Assembly (NCBI GenBank): GCA_029263175.1
Contig: JAJCXZ010000073.1
Coordinates: 1-48,645 of the forward strand
Source of the DNA: Acidimicrobiales bacterium
Lineage (GTDB): Bacteria; Actinomycetota; Acidimicrobiia; Acidimicrobiales; Aldehydirespiratoraceae
Direction: 5' to 3'
Length of the DNA stretch: 48,645 bases
In this document: in pieces, positions 17,873 to 26,102 of the stretch
Layout: each line of letters begins with the position of its first letter
Numbering within the stretch: position 1 is the first letter of the stretch
Made by a program: the position numbers and the translations under genes
The notes under the pieces: model-generated
The model's database searches: none
What the model was told of the DNA's origin: nothing
The model's input: the letters and a program-made list of their open reading frames with translations, nothing else

Positions 17873-19502
17873 GTGTTGTCCTCTCGGGCTCAGCCGGGGT
17901 CACTTCGTCGTCAAAGTCGGCAGCGAAAGCATCCTTCGGCTCTTCGAGCATCAGCCACGTGACGAGGAAGCTGACGGCTGCACCGGCCGAGAGAATGAAG
18001 AAGAAGGTGCGGGAATCGACCAGCGAGAAGATCACGAGATAGATGACGGCGCCGACGTTTCCGTAGGCCCCGGCCATCCCGGCGATCTGGCCGGTCATCC
18101 GCTTGTTGACCATCGGGATGATGGCGAAGGTGGCGCCCTCGGCGCCCTGCACGAAGATGGATGCGAAGATGGTGATCGCCACCGCGGCGACGAGCCAGGT
18201 GACGCCGCCGAACATCGGCAGGACGGTGCGGAGACCATCGTCGTCGACGCCGGTCCCCCACTTGGCGATGAATCCCATCAGGAAGAAACCGACGACGATG
18301 CCGCCGATGTAGACGAGCATCGTTCGTTTCCGGCTCGATGCCAGGTCGGAGAGATAACCCCCGAGTGGGCGCGCCACCAGGTTGACGAAGGCAAACGACG
18401 ACGCCACCAGGCCGGCGACTGTTGCCGTGACCAGCGGGCTGCCGTCACCGCTGCGCAGCGGCGAGAACGTCGCTTCGAAGAAGGCCGGGAGCATGGACAC
18501 AACTGCGAGTTCGGCACCGAAGTTGGCGAAGTAGGTGCTGTTGAGTGCGGCCACGCTGCCGAAGTGGTACTTCTCGTCCTCGGGCACGCCCGCCCGGAGG
18601 TACGGCAGGTTGACGTTGAGCGTCTTTCCGACGTGACCGATGTAGATCACGGTGAGAACCGCATAGATCGCGTAGAGGCTGGTGTCGCTGATGATGTAGT
18701 CGCCGTCGACCTTGACGTTGCTGATCCGCCAAGCAAGCACGCCGAGAGCCCCGACCAGCGGGATCGACCAGATCAGGTACTGCACCAGATCCTTGTAGGA
18801 GCTGCACAGCATCGGCGTGGCTTTCTTCGTCTTCGTCAACGTGCGGCCATCGGGCACGTCGCGGACGAGGAAGTAGTACATGACGCCGTAGATACCGAGC
18901 ACGAGTCCGTTGATGGCCATGGCCCAACGCCAGGCGCCCTCGCCCATGTCGAACCAGTTGCCGAGCACCGTGAGGGCGAACCAGGGGAGGGTCATGGCGG
19001 CGAACGCCGAACCGAAGTTGCCCCAACCGGCGTAGAAGCCCTCAGCTCGACCGACGTACTTCGGCGGGAACCACTGGGCCACCATCTTGATGCCGATGAC
19101 GAAGCCGGCACCGACGCTGCCGAGCGCCAGCCGGGAGATCATCATCTGGGTGAAGCTGTCGGCGAAGGCGAACACGATCGCGGGAACTGACATGACGATC
19201 ATGAGCCCGGTGAACACGATGCGGGCACCGAGCCGATCGATCAGTGCCCCGACGAGGATTCGAGCGGGAATGGTCAGCGCCACGTTGCAGATCAGGAGGA
19301 TCTTGACGTGCTCCTTGGTGAGCCAGTCGAGGTCGCCCCGCATCGTGGTCGACATCGGCGCCAGGTTGAACCAGACGTAGAACGTCATGAAGAAGGCGAT
19401 CCACGTGAAGTGGAGTGTGCGTATGGACTCCTGCTCGAAGTCGAGGAGCTTCGGCGGTGAGTCCTCGGCCTTTGTCGGCTCTTGAGATTCCGTATCGGTC
19501 AT
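17865..19502 (-). CDS. narK: MFS nitrate transporter, NarK1 type
   Basis: A 545-residue major facilitator of the nitrate/nitrite porter family, distinct from its neighbour. ALGSVGAGFVIGIKMVAQWFP and FYAGWGNFGSAF mark the first signature region, and AEGATFAIIPMVNKR with GMAGAYGNVGA the second. This type resembles the H+/nitrate symporter half of fused NarK1-NarK2 proteins. A tandem NarK1/NarK2 pair would let the cell start nitrate uptake with protons and then run nitrate/nitrite exchange. It overlaps the cytochrome c gene stop by four bases. Confidence 0.87.
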   Translation of the reverse strand: MTDTESQEPTKAEDSPPKLLDFEQESIRTLHFTWIAFFMTFYVWFNLAPMSTTMRGDLDWLTKEHVKILLICNVALTIPARILVGALIDRLGARIVFTGLMIVMSVPAIVFAFADSFTQMMISRLALGSVGAGFVIGIKMVAQWFPPKYVGRAEGFYAGWGNFGSAFAAMTLPWFALTVLGNWFDMGEGAWRWAMAINGLVLGIYGVMYYFLVRDVPDGRTLTKTKKATPMLCSSYKDLVQYLIWSIPLVGALGVLAWRISNVKVDGDYIISDTSLYAIYAVLTVIYIGHVGKTLNVNLPYLRAGVPEDEKYHFGSVAALNSTYFANFGAELAVVSMLPAFFEATFSPLRSGDGSPLVTATVAGLVASSFAFVNLVARPLGGYLSDLASSRKRTMLVYIGGIVVGFFLMGFIAKWGTGVDDDGLRTVLPMFGGVTWLVAAVAITIFASIFVQGAEGATFAIIPMVNKRMTGQIAGMAGAYGNVGAVIYLVIFSLVDSRTFFFILSAGAAVSFLVTWLMLEEPKDAFAADFDDEVTPAEPERTTHD

Positions 19503-19948
19503 GGATTTCGCCAGTTCGGGAAGTCCGGCGCCTCGTCCTCCAGCGACCGGAGATAGGTGGTGATGGCTTTGATCTGCTCGGACGTGAGTGGCCCCCCGAA
19601 GTCCTGGGAGTAGGCGCCCATGGGCGAGCCCGGTATTCCAACGGAAACCAAGAGCTGGATCTGCTCGTCGGTGGCGGACTGGAGGAACTGCTTCGAGTTG
19701 AGGGCCGGAGCCGAGCCGCCTTCGCCGTCAGCCCCGTGGCAGGAGGCACAGTTGAACGACCATGTGCTCTCCCCCTCATGAGCGAGTGATTCAAGCTGTC
19801 CGGCTCGAGCGTCTTCGCGAGCCGAGGGCTCGTAGGCGAGGTAGAGCGGGAATGCCGCGGCCATGGCGAGCAACAGCACCGCACCAACGGCCATCGCCCG
19901 GTTGGTCGAGCGGTCGAGCTCGGGGTCGGTGGAGTAGCCGTAGGCCAT
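19499..19948 (-). CDS. Membrane-anchored monoheme cytochrome c
   Basis: A 149-residue protein with an N-terminal membrane helix (about 18-38), one heme motif CASCH at 67-71, and a likely axial Met110 in GIPGSPMGAYS. The C-terminal part (LTSEQIKAITTYLRSLE) is the usual last helix of class I cytochromes c. The gene sits directly after the Rieske gene (one-base overlap) and is the obvious oxidant of the Rieske protein, taking the place of cytochrome c1 or f. The electron acceptor downstream could be the diheme cytochrome c encoded further along the operon (inference). Confidence 0.88.
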   Translation of the reverse strand: MAYGYSTDPELDRSTNRAMAVGAVLLLAMAAAFPLYLAYEPSAREDARAGQLESLAHEGESTWSFNCASCHGADGEGGSAPALNSKQFLQSATDEQIQLLVSVGIPGSPMGAYSQDFGGPLTSEQIKAITTYLRSLEDEAPDFPNWRNP

Positions 19949-20457
19949 CAGTGCCCACCCTCTGCCGCGCAGGAGTCACCGGTGCTGGGCTCGTCCATCG
20001 TGATTGTGCCAGGGCTCGCCCCGTCGATCTTCGTGCCGGTGTCGATGTAGATGAGGCCGTCCTCGCCGATCTCGGTGGGGTGACGATCGAGGCCACGAGG
20101 CGACGGTCCCGTCAGCAGTTCGCCGGCCCGGTTGAACACCGAGCCATGACACGGGCACTCGAAGCGGTTCGAGGACTCGCAATACGGCACTCGGCAGCCG
20201 AGGTGAGTGCACTTCTCCGACAGGGCGAAGAGCTCACCCTCGATGCGGACGAGGTGCGACTTGGCGGCGAGCACCTCGACGGCGCCGGTCTCGGGGACCG
20301 CCGATGGGGGGATCGTGCGCACCTTGCCGCCGAACCCGGTGGTGGGGAGCGGTTGGAGAAGGTCCCACGTGGTCCACGCTCCGGCCGCGCCGATGAGGAT
20401 GACGCCGAACTTCCAGATCCGACCGAGAAACGTTCGTCGTGTGAGGTCGTTGCTCAT
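19948..20457 (-). CDS. Rieske iron-sulfur protein of a bc-type complex, Tat-exported
   Basis: A 169-residue protein. The twin-arginine motif TRRTFLGRIWKF (about 6-17) precedes a single hydrophobic helix. The Rieske cluster motifs are CTHLGC (83-88) and CPCHG (101-105). Cys83, His85, Cys101 and His104 bind the [2Fe-2S] centre, and Cys88 with Cys103 can form the stabilising disulfide of high-potential Rieske proteins. An extra Cys93 is present. I chose the ATG at 20457, which overlaps the upstream stop (ATGA); the longer frame from 20493 would put the Tat motif too far in. Confidence 0.93.
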   Translation of the reverse strand: MSNDLTRRTFLGRIWKFGVILIGAAGAWTTWDLLQPLPTTGFGGKVRTIPPSAVPETGAVEVLAAKSHLVRIEGELFALSEKCTHLGCRVPYCESSNRFECPCHGSVFNRAGELLTGPSPRGLDRHPTEIGEDGLIYIDTGTKIDGASPGTITMDEPSTGDSCAAEGGH

Positions 20458-20966
20458 AGTTCTCCGTGCCATTCCTGCCAAGGCCAAACCCATCCCCAGT
20501 TCGGGCCCCGGAAGGCGAAGCCGATGATGGTGAGAATGATCCAGGCGACGAGCACGATCGTGAAGGTGGCGACGGCCACCTTCCGCCGGTTTGGTCTCTC
20601 ATGGGGGCTGTTGTCGATGTAGGGCAGTGCGATCAGCCCGACGATGATTCCGCCGGGGACGAGTACGCCGGCGATGAGTGGGTGGAAGTGCGACAGCAAC
20701 TCCTGCAGGGCGGCGAAGTACCAGGGGGCTTTCTCCGGGTTCGGTGTGTCGGTCGGATTGGCGACCGATCGCAGCGGGGCATCGAACAAGACCGAGATCA
20801 ACAGCACGCTGAGCAGCACACTCATGGCCGCCACGGCGTGGCGAACCAGCAGGTGGGGCCACACCATGACGAGGTTCTGCTCTTCGGGTTCCTTGCGATC
20901 GCCGGCGACCGGTTTGCCGGGTACGAGACCCAGCACCCTGCGGCCGTCGGGAGTGGTGTCAGTCAT
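20454..20966 (-). CDS. Cytochrome b C-terminal subunit (subunit IV-like)
   Basis: A 170-residue membrane protein with about three helices, matching the C-terminal half of cytochrome b or PetD (subunit IV). TPNPEKAPWYFAALQELL is the typical loop before the fifth helix of the b-type core. The ATG at 20966 overlaps the cytochrome b N-terminal gene by eight bases. The canonical PEWY quinol-site motif appears here as APWYF in the APWYFxxLQE context, as in several b6-type and Gram-positive complexes. It forms the quinone-binding core with its neighbour. Confidence 0.85.
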   Translation of the reverse strand: MTDTTPDGRRVLGLVPGKPVAGDRKEPEEQNLVMVWPHLLVRHAVAAMSVLLSVLLISVLFDAPLRSVANPTDTPNPEKAPWYFAALQELLSHFHPLIAGVLVPGGIIVGLIALPYIDNSPHERPNRRKVAVATFTIVLVAWIILTIIGFAFRGPNWGWVWPWQEWHGEL

Positions 20967-21753
20967 CGGCGGTCTCCAGTTCCCGATCGAGATCAAGCCC
21001 GGTGTCCAAATCCAGCCCGGTGTCCAAATCAAGCATTGAGTCCTTGCGCCAGCGCCAGAGATGGATCATCAGGAGGAAGACGATGATCGCCGGCAGCACT
21101 GCGACGTGGAGTACGTAGAAGCGCAGCAGGGTGGAGGCGCCGACAACGGAGCCGCCGAGCAGCATCTCCTGCACATCGCCACCGACCAGTGGCACATAGC
21201 TCGCCATCTCGGTGCCGACGGTGACCGCCCAGAAGGCCAGTTGATCCCACGGCAGGAGATAGCCGGTGAAGGACATGAGAAGCGTCATGGCCAGCAACAT
21301 CACGCCGACGACCCAGTTGAACTGGCGAGGCGGCTTGTAGGCACCGCGGTAGAAGACCTTTGCCATGTGCATGGCGACCGCGAGCACCATCATGTGCGCT
21401 GACCAGCGATGCACGTTGCGCACGTATTGTCCGAAGGTGACTTCGGTCTGGATGGTCTGAATGTTGGTGTACGCCTGGTTGGGTGATGGGACGTAGAAGA
21501 ACATCAGGTAGATGCCGGAGACCACGAGGCTGCCGAGCAGCACGGTCGAGATCACACCGAGGTACCACGAGTACTTGAAGCTGAGTTCGGCCCGGCGAAC
21601 CTTCACCGGGTAGATGTGCAGCAAGAAGCTCGACCAGTGGCCGGCGGCTCGGTCTCTGGGGGTGACCCGGGGCGGCGATCGAAAGATCGATCGGCCGACC
21701 GGTGTTCTGCGCAGCCGGGCGATCACGCCGGACGTCTCGTCTGTCAGGCCCAT
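20959..21753 (-). CDS. Cytochrome b N-terminal subunit (b6-like)
   Basis: A 264-residue four-helix cytochrome b core. His115 and His129 (RNVHRW, AMHMAKVF) are 13 residues apart, while His216 and His231 (YVLHVAV, LMIHLWRW) are 14 apart. The 14 spacing in the second pair is the b6/Gram-positive pattern rather than the mitochondrial bc1 pattern. FTGYLLPWDQLAFWA marks the quinone-site helix. I prefer the ATG at 21753, which overlaps the upstream stop; the frame extends to 21777. The C-terminal tail ends in LDLDTG repeats coded by an 18-base DNA repeat. Confidence 0.92.
   Translation of the reverse strand: MGLTDETSGVIARLRRTPVGRSIFRSPPRVTPRDRAAGHWSSFLLHIYPVKVRRAELSFKYSWYLGVISTVLLGSLVVSGIYLMFFYVPSPNQAYTNIQTIQTEVTFGQYVRNVHRWSAHMMVLAVAMHMAKVFYRGAYKPPRQFNWVVGVMLLAMTLLMSFTGYLLPWDQLAFWAVTVGTEMASYVPLVGGDVQEMLLGGSVVGASTLLRFYVLHVAVLPAIIVFLLMIHLWRWRKDSMLDLDTGLDLDTGLDLDRELETADD
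20992..21040. repeat. 18-base tandem repeat at the 3' end of cytochrome b
   Basis: Two units differing at one base (20992-21009 and 21010-21027) and a truncated third (from 21028). They encode an acidic C-terminal tail with LDLDTG units. The repeat lies behind the last helix, so it changes only a soluble tail. narJ in the same operon carries an unrelated repeat of the same unit length. Confidence 0.85.
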
Positions 21754-23519
21754 TCGGGAACTCCGATTCCTGTCCACATCCCCATTGACAGCGCGTCAGG
21801 GGGACAACGTTCGATGCAGAGACCGCAGCGGATGCACGCTGTCTCGTCGAGCAGAAGTGCGGTGCCGCCGCCATGGTTTGCGTCGACCTCTTCGGATGGC
21901 ACCAGGGCGATGAGATCGAGCGGGCACACGTCGGCACAGAGGGCGCAGAGCACGCAGCGGTCGACGTCGAGCATGATGTTGGCGAAGCAGCGCAGGCAGC
22001 GGTTCGCTTCGCAGCGGGCTTGTTCGGGCGTGAAACCCGTCTCGACCTCGGCCAGACCCATCCGGCGACCGGTGGCGAGCGTGGGCACGTCGACTCGCGT
22101 GACCCGGTCGTACTGGTCCTCGAGGCGGTGGAACTGCTCGAGGCGAACCATTCGGCCGGTCTGTTCTGATTCGAGCTCGCCACCGAAGGACGTGTGGATG
22201 CTGGCAGCCGCTTTGCGTCCGTCGGCGATGGCGTCGATCAGCGAGCGCGGCCCCTTGGCGGCATCGCCGCCGGCCCAGACATCGGACAGCGAGGTCGTGC
22301 CTGTCGCATCCTCGACGAGGATGCTGCGCCGCGGGCCGATCTCGGGACCGCTGTCCCCGAGTGAGTCGAGGTCGATCGCCTGGCCGATTGCCAAAATGAC
22401 CGTGTCGGCGGCGAAGGTCTGACGATCGTCCTGGTCGTACTCAGGACTGAAGCGATGATCGTCATCGAACACCCGCGTGACACCGATCGTTTCGAGTCCG
22501 ATGACACCGTTTTCGTCGGTGGCGATACGGGCCGGACCGCGCCGAGCAACGAAGGAGATGCCCTCGTGCTCGGCCTCTTCGATTTCGAAGTCGTGGGCAG
22601 GCATCTCTTCGCGTGACTCGAGGCTGACCACGGTGATCTCGCGAGCACCGGCCCGGTAGGCGGATCGTGCGACGTCGATCGCCTCGGTCATCGTTGACCG
22701 ATCCGAATCGCGCTTCTCGTCGTAGTCGGCGGCACGCAGTGCGGTGCGGGCGGCGTCCATGGCGACATCTCCGCCGCCGACAACCACCACCCGTTCACCA
22801 ACCTCGACTTCAAAGCCGCGGTTCATGTTGATGAGGAACTCGACCGCTTTGAACACGCCGTCGGCATCAGCGCCTTCGATGTCGAGACCACGGCCGAGCG
22901 TGGCGCCGATTCCGAGGAACACAGCGTCGTGTTGGTCGCGAAGTTCGTCAAGCGTGATGTCTTGACCGAGCTTGGTTTCGTAGTGGACGTCGACACCCAG
23001 GTCGACAATGGCACCGACGTCGCGGGCCAACACATCGCGGTCGAGGCGGTACTCGGGGATGCCGAGCCACATGGCGCCGCCGAGCTTTTCGGTGGCTTCA
23101 TAGAGGCTGACCTTGTAGCCCCAACGGCGGAGATCGTGGGCGCAGGCCAGCCCGGCCGGCCCGCCCCCGACGATGCCGACGCTGTACGGAAGATCGGTTG
23201 CAGGCGGAGCTGCCACCTTGCGCCAGAGTTCACCATCGCCTGATTCCGGCCCGAATTGCTCGGTGACGTAGCGCTTCAGGGCCCGTATGGCGATCGGCTC
23301 GTCGATCTGTCCCCGGCGGCAGGCGGTTTCACACGGAGCCGCGCAGACACGGCCACAAACCGAAGCAAAGGGGTTGGGCATCCGAGCGGTGAGGTAGGCC
23401 TGCTCGTCATCGCCATCGGCGATGGCCGCGACGTACATGCCGGCGTTGGTGTGAACAGGGCATGCCGCGAGGCACGGGATGTTCTGATCGAAGTAGGCCA
23501 GCCCATCCGTGTCGGCCAC
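21744..23519 (-). CDS. GltD-like FAD/NAD(P) oxidoreductase with multiple Fe-S motifs
   Basis: A 591-residue protein. The N-terminal Cys motifs (CLAACP at 16-21, then CGRVCAAPCETAC) match the Fe-S domain of glutamate-synthase small subunits. They are followed by an FAD site GIVGGGPAGLAC, a second Rossmann site VVVVGGGDVAMDAART for NAD(P), and AGGDAAKGP for FAD. Two ferredoxin-type [4Fe-4S] motifs lie at the C terminus (CVLCALCADVCP, CIRCGLCIERCP). I chose GTG at 23519: it shares a base with the upstream stop and has GAGGG about six bases before it. A longer frame to 23726 overlaps the upstream gene. Position next to cytochrome b suggests it links NAD(P)(H) or ferredoxin to the quinone pool, perhaps with bifurcation (inference). 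Confidence 0.82.
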   Translation of the reverse strand: MADTDGLAYFDQNIPCLAACPVHTNAGMYVAAIADGDDEQAYLTARMPNPFASVCGRVCAAPCETACRRGQIDEPIAIRALKRYVTEQFGPESGDGELWRKVAAPPATDLPYSVGIVGGGPAGLACAHDLRRWGYKVSLYEATEKLGGAMWLGIPEYRLDRDVLARDVGAIVDLGVDVHYETKLGQDITLDELRDQHDAVFLGIGATLGRGLDIEGADADGVFKAVEFLINMNRGFEVEVGERVVVVGGGDVAMDAARTALRAADYDEKRDSDRSTMTEAIDVARSAYRAGAREITVVSLESREEMPAHDFEIEEAEHEGISFVARRGPARIATDENGVIGLETIGVTRVFDDDHRFSPEYDQDDRQTFAADTVILAIGQAIDLDSLGDSGPEIGPRRSILVEDATGTTSLSDVWAGGDAAKGPRSLIDAIADGRKAAASIHTSFGGELESEQTGRMVRLEQFHRLEDQYDRVTRVDVPTLATGRRMGLAEVETGFTPEQARCEANRCLRCFANIMLDVDRCVLCALCADVCPLDLIALVPSEEVDANHGGGTALLLDETACIRCGLCIERCPPDALSMGMWTGIGVPEWA

Positions 23520-23839
23520 TACACCCTCTTCTCTTTGTGGGCGTACCAGAGACCGCCCAACGTGACGGCCATTCCGGCGCCCCAGATGGCGGAGGCGATC
23601 AGGTCCTGAACGTTGCGATCCAGGTCGGCGACCGTCGACGTGCCGATGATGTAGGACGGCAGGTAGACGGTGAAGAAGACAACGAAGACGACGATCACGA
23701 TCGCCTTGAGCCAGGCGTCGAGCCACGACGTCTCCGTCCGCTCGTTGGCGCCGAACACTCGGCGACGGGCGACAACGGCCAGAATCGCTACTGCGATCGT
23801 TGCGGCGACGACGTTTGGTATTCCCAGCACTGCCAACAC
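23519..23839 (-). CDS. Small three-helix membrane protein of the Rieske/cytochrome b module
   Basis: A 106-residue protein of no family I can name. It has three hydrophobic segments (about 5-23, 42-65 and 80-99) and a basic C terminus. The start used is GTG at 23839; no better start is visible. It is the first gene of the nar run and shares a base with the next gene's start. A likely role is a membrane anchor for the soluble FAD/Fe-S protein, fixing it to the cytochrome b complex (inference from position and size). Confidence 0.65.
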   Translation of the reverse strand: MLAVLGIPNVVAATIAVAILAVVARRRVFGANERTETSWLDAWLKAIVIVVFVVFFTVYLPSYIIGTSTVADLDRNVQDLIASAIWGAGMAVTLGGLWYAHKEKRV

Positions 23840-23918
23840 ATAGCCAGCATCTGGGTAGCCGCGTCTTGTGAACTAGGGAACAAGGTCCCGCATTCGGCCT
23901 TCCGGTGGTGGTGGAGCC
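23840..23918 (-). promoter_or_regulatory. Probable promoter region of the nar operon
   Basis: This 79-base gap is the largest upstream of the nar run and separates it from the DM13 gene. It holds an inverted repeat CTTGT (23865-23869) and ACAAG (23880-23884) with a 10-base spacer. The half-sites recall FNR/CRP boxes, but the spacing does not fit the FNR consensus. I could not place a convincing -35/-10 pair. Confidence 0.35.
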
Positions 23919-24527
23919 CTAGCTCGCCATCAGTTCAGCGGCGCCGAACGCAACACCGAAGCGAACACACCAGATCACGACGGTCTTGTATCTGCCCAGG
24001 TCGACGTCCGTCGGGATTTCGTAGTTCTGGGGGCCGATGTTGCCCTTCAAGTCGCCGAGGTCGATGAAGTCGTCGTCGAACTCGCCTGCCGGCGCATCCG
24101 GGTCGGCGGACGACAGGTAGACGTTCAGGTCGGGTCCGTTGTCGGTCTCGAAGTCCTCGAAACGGAGGAATCGTTGGCCGGTTCCGTCGCCAAGAATCTC
24201 GGCAACGCCAACGGCTGGATGCGAACGGTCGACGAACGATCCGCTCGCCTCGATCACTATCTCGGGCATGTCGGGCATCACTTCGTCGACCTCGTCGACG
24301 AACGGCGTACCTTCATCGGCCATGAACTCGTTCATCTCCGCCGCGTCGTCATCGGTCATGGCGTCGGACGGCATGTTTGATGCCCCGGCACCGGAGGCGA
24401 ACACGGGGATGTCCTCGTTCGCCTTGTCATCGATGAACAGTGTGTGCACACCGAACACGGCGAAGGCCAAGTATCCGACGACGACCAGACCGGCTCCAGC
24501 AGCTCCGAGTAGTAAGCGTTTGTTCAT
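23919..24527 (-). CDS. Membrane-anchored DM13-domain protein
   Basis: A 202-residue protein with an N-terminal hydrophobic segment (about 4-28), an acidic linker (about 33-85) and a C-terminal DM13 domain. The DM13 pattern includes GQRFLRFEDFETDNGPDL and the closing YKTVVIWCVRFGVAFGAAEL with Cys187. DM13 is proposed to bind a redox centre through that Cys, often near quinone- or cytochrome-type electron carriers. It lies 79 bases upstream of the nar run and 39 bases after the SDR gene. A periplasmic redox role linked to nitrate respiration is possible but unproven. Confidence 0.8.
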   Translation of the reverse strand: MNKRLLLGAAGAGLVVVGYLAFAVFGVHTLFIDDKANEDIPVFASGAGASNMPSDAMTDDDAAEMNEFMADEGTPFVDEVDEVMPDMPEIVIEASGSFVDRSHPAVGVAEILGDGTGQRFLRFEDFETDNGPDLNVYLSSADPDAPAGEFDDDFIDLGDLKGNIGPQNYEIPTDVDLGRYKTVVIWCVRFGVAFGAAELMAS

Positions 24528-24566
24528 GTTGTCCCAACGCTGCGCACCGCCGGATGGTTCCCGAGC

Positions 24567-25325
24567 TCAGACCTCGGGTGACAGGCTCGGGGGCAGGCTG
24601 AGCTTGCTGGTGCGGGCGCCATCGACCACGACGACCTGCCCCGACACGAACCGAGCGTCGGGGCTGGCGAGAAAGGCGGCCACCGACGCGACGTCGGCCG
24701 GATCGCCGATGTGACCGACCGGATGTAGTTGGCCGAGCTCCTCGAGGGCTTGGTCCGGATTCGGTAGGCGATCGATGTAGTCACGGTTCAGGGCAGTGTC
24801 GATCCAGCCCGGTGCGATTGCATTGCAGCGAACACCCAGCGGGCCGAGGTCGACGGCCATCGCCGCAGTGAGGCCGTGCACACCGCCTTTCGACGCCGAG
24901 TACGCCGTGTGCAGCGGGTTTGATCCGATGCCTTCGATGGAGCCGATGTTGACCACTGCTCCCCCATTGGCGGTGAGCTGCGACAGGAGCGCCTTTGTCA
25001 TGAGCCACGGTCCGCGCAGGTTGATGGCCATCGCCATATCCCACTGCTCGACCGTCTGTTCGGCGATCGACGCCTCGAACATGATCCCCGCGTTGTTGAC
25101 GAGCACGCCGACAGTGTCGCCACACCCTTTGGCCAACGCCGCGGCCGACTCTTCAGACGTGACGTCAAGGTGCACCCAGCGCTGGTTCTTCCCGAGGTCA
25201 GCCGGGTCGCGCAGGTCGCCGATGACGACGTCTGCCCCATCCGCGGCGAGGCGATCGGCAATGGCACGGCCGATCCCTTGCGCCCCGCCCGTCACAACCG
25301 CCGTGACTCCGGTGAAGTCGCTCAT
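24567..25325 (-). CDS. SDR-family NAD(P)-dependent oxidoreductase
   Basis: A 252-residue classical short-chain dehydrogenase. TGGAQGIG (12-19) is the cofactor loop, NNAG is at 77-80, and the catalytic Ser129, Tyr142 and Lys146 (YSASK) are present. An acidic Asp37 at the end of the second strand suggests a preference for NAD(H). The frame reaches 25658, but the SDR fold starts at the ATG at 25325, which overlaps the upstream stop (ATGA). It is the last enzyme gene of the MttB2/DapA/ALDH operon, and the substrate is unknown. Confidence 0.88.
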   Translation of the reverse strand: MSDFTGVTAVVTGGAQGIGRAIADRLAADGADVVIGDLRDPADLGKNQRWVHLDVTSEESAAALAKGCGDTVGVLVNNAGIMFEASIAEQTVEQWDMAMAINLRGPWLMTKALLSQLTANGGAVVNIGSIEGIGSNPLHTAYSASKGGVHGLTAAMAVDLGPLGVRCNAIAPGWIDTALNRDYIDRLPNPDQALEELGQLHPVGHIGDPADVASVAAFLASPDARFVSGQVVVVDGARTSKLSLPPSLSPEV

Positions 25326-26098
25326 TGGGCGGTGTATCCGCCGTCGAGAGAGACGTTCGCCCCGTTCATGTGGCGGCCGGCGTTCGAGCAGAGGTACAGC
25401 GCCAGGTCGGCCACCTCGATCGCATCGGGGATTCGCCCTTCCGGGATCGACGCCAGGTTCGATTCGAACACGTCGGCCGCCGTGCGCCCTTCGGGATGCT
25501 CGGACACGAGCATCGGCGTATCGACCGAGCCCGGACAGATGGCGTTGATCCGGATGCCTTCGGAGGCGTGATCGAGCGCCATGGCGCGGGTGAGGTTGGT
25601 GACCGCCCCCTTCGACGCGCAGTAGGCGGCCAGCCCTGCCGACCCGACCAGTCCGCACGTCGAACTGATGTTGACGATGACCCCTCCCCCGCGTCGCCGG
25701 AACACAGGAATCGCGGCGCGCGAGAGGAAGAAAGTTCCATCAACGTTGGCCGACATCACTCGATGCCAGTCATCGTCAGACGTGCCGCCGGCGTCAGCGC
25801 GGTGGATGACTCCCGCGGCGTTGATCACGATGTCGATCCCGCCGAACGCTTCAACGGCGGCAGCGATCATCCCGTCGGCGTTGGTCGAGTCGGCCACATC
25901 GCCGATCCATGCCAGCGCAGCACCGCCTGTCGACTCCACCCGAGCGACCACGCCAGCCGTCCGCTCAGAATTACGGCCACCGACGACGACTGTTGCTCCG
26001 GACGCGGCAAATCGTTCACAGACAACAGCGCCCATCCCCGATGACCCACCGGACACGACTGCCACCTTGCCGGTGAGATCCACACTGAGATCGCTCAT
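25322..26098 (-). CDS. SDR-family NAD(P)-dependent oxidoreductase
   Basis: A 258-residue classical SDR with SGGSSGMG (16-23), NAAG (93-96), Ser146, Tyr159 and Lys163 (YCASK). Arg42 in GGRNSER at the end of the second strand favours NADP(H). It begins four bases after the FAD oxidoreductase stop. Two SDRs in a row with different predicted cofactor preference could act on the same alcohol/ketone pair in opposite directions, for example to invert a hydroxyl centre (inference). Confidence 0.88.
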   Translation of the reverse strand: MSDLSVDLTGKVAVVSGGSSGMGAVVCERFAASGATVVVGGRNSERTAGVVARVESTGGAALAWIGDVADSTNADGMIAAAVEAFGGIDIVINAAGVIHRADAGGTSDDDWHRVMSANVDGTFFLSRAAIPVFRRRGGGVIVNISSTCGLVGSAGLAAYCASKGAVTNLTRAMALDHASEGIRINAICPGSVDTPMLVSEHPEGRTAADVFESNLASIPEGRIPDAIEVADLALYLCSNAGRHMNGANVSLDGGYTAQ

Positions 26099-26102
26099 CT
26101 GA

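Noticed and set aside
23865-23884. Inverted repeat as an FNR box
   Set aside because: The spacing between the TTG and CAA half-sites is 12 bases, not the 8 of the FNR consensus; kept only as a generic regulatory candidate.
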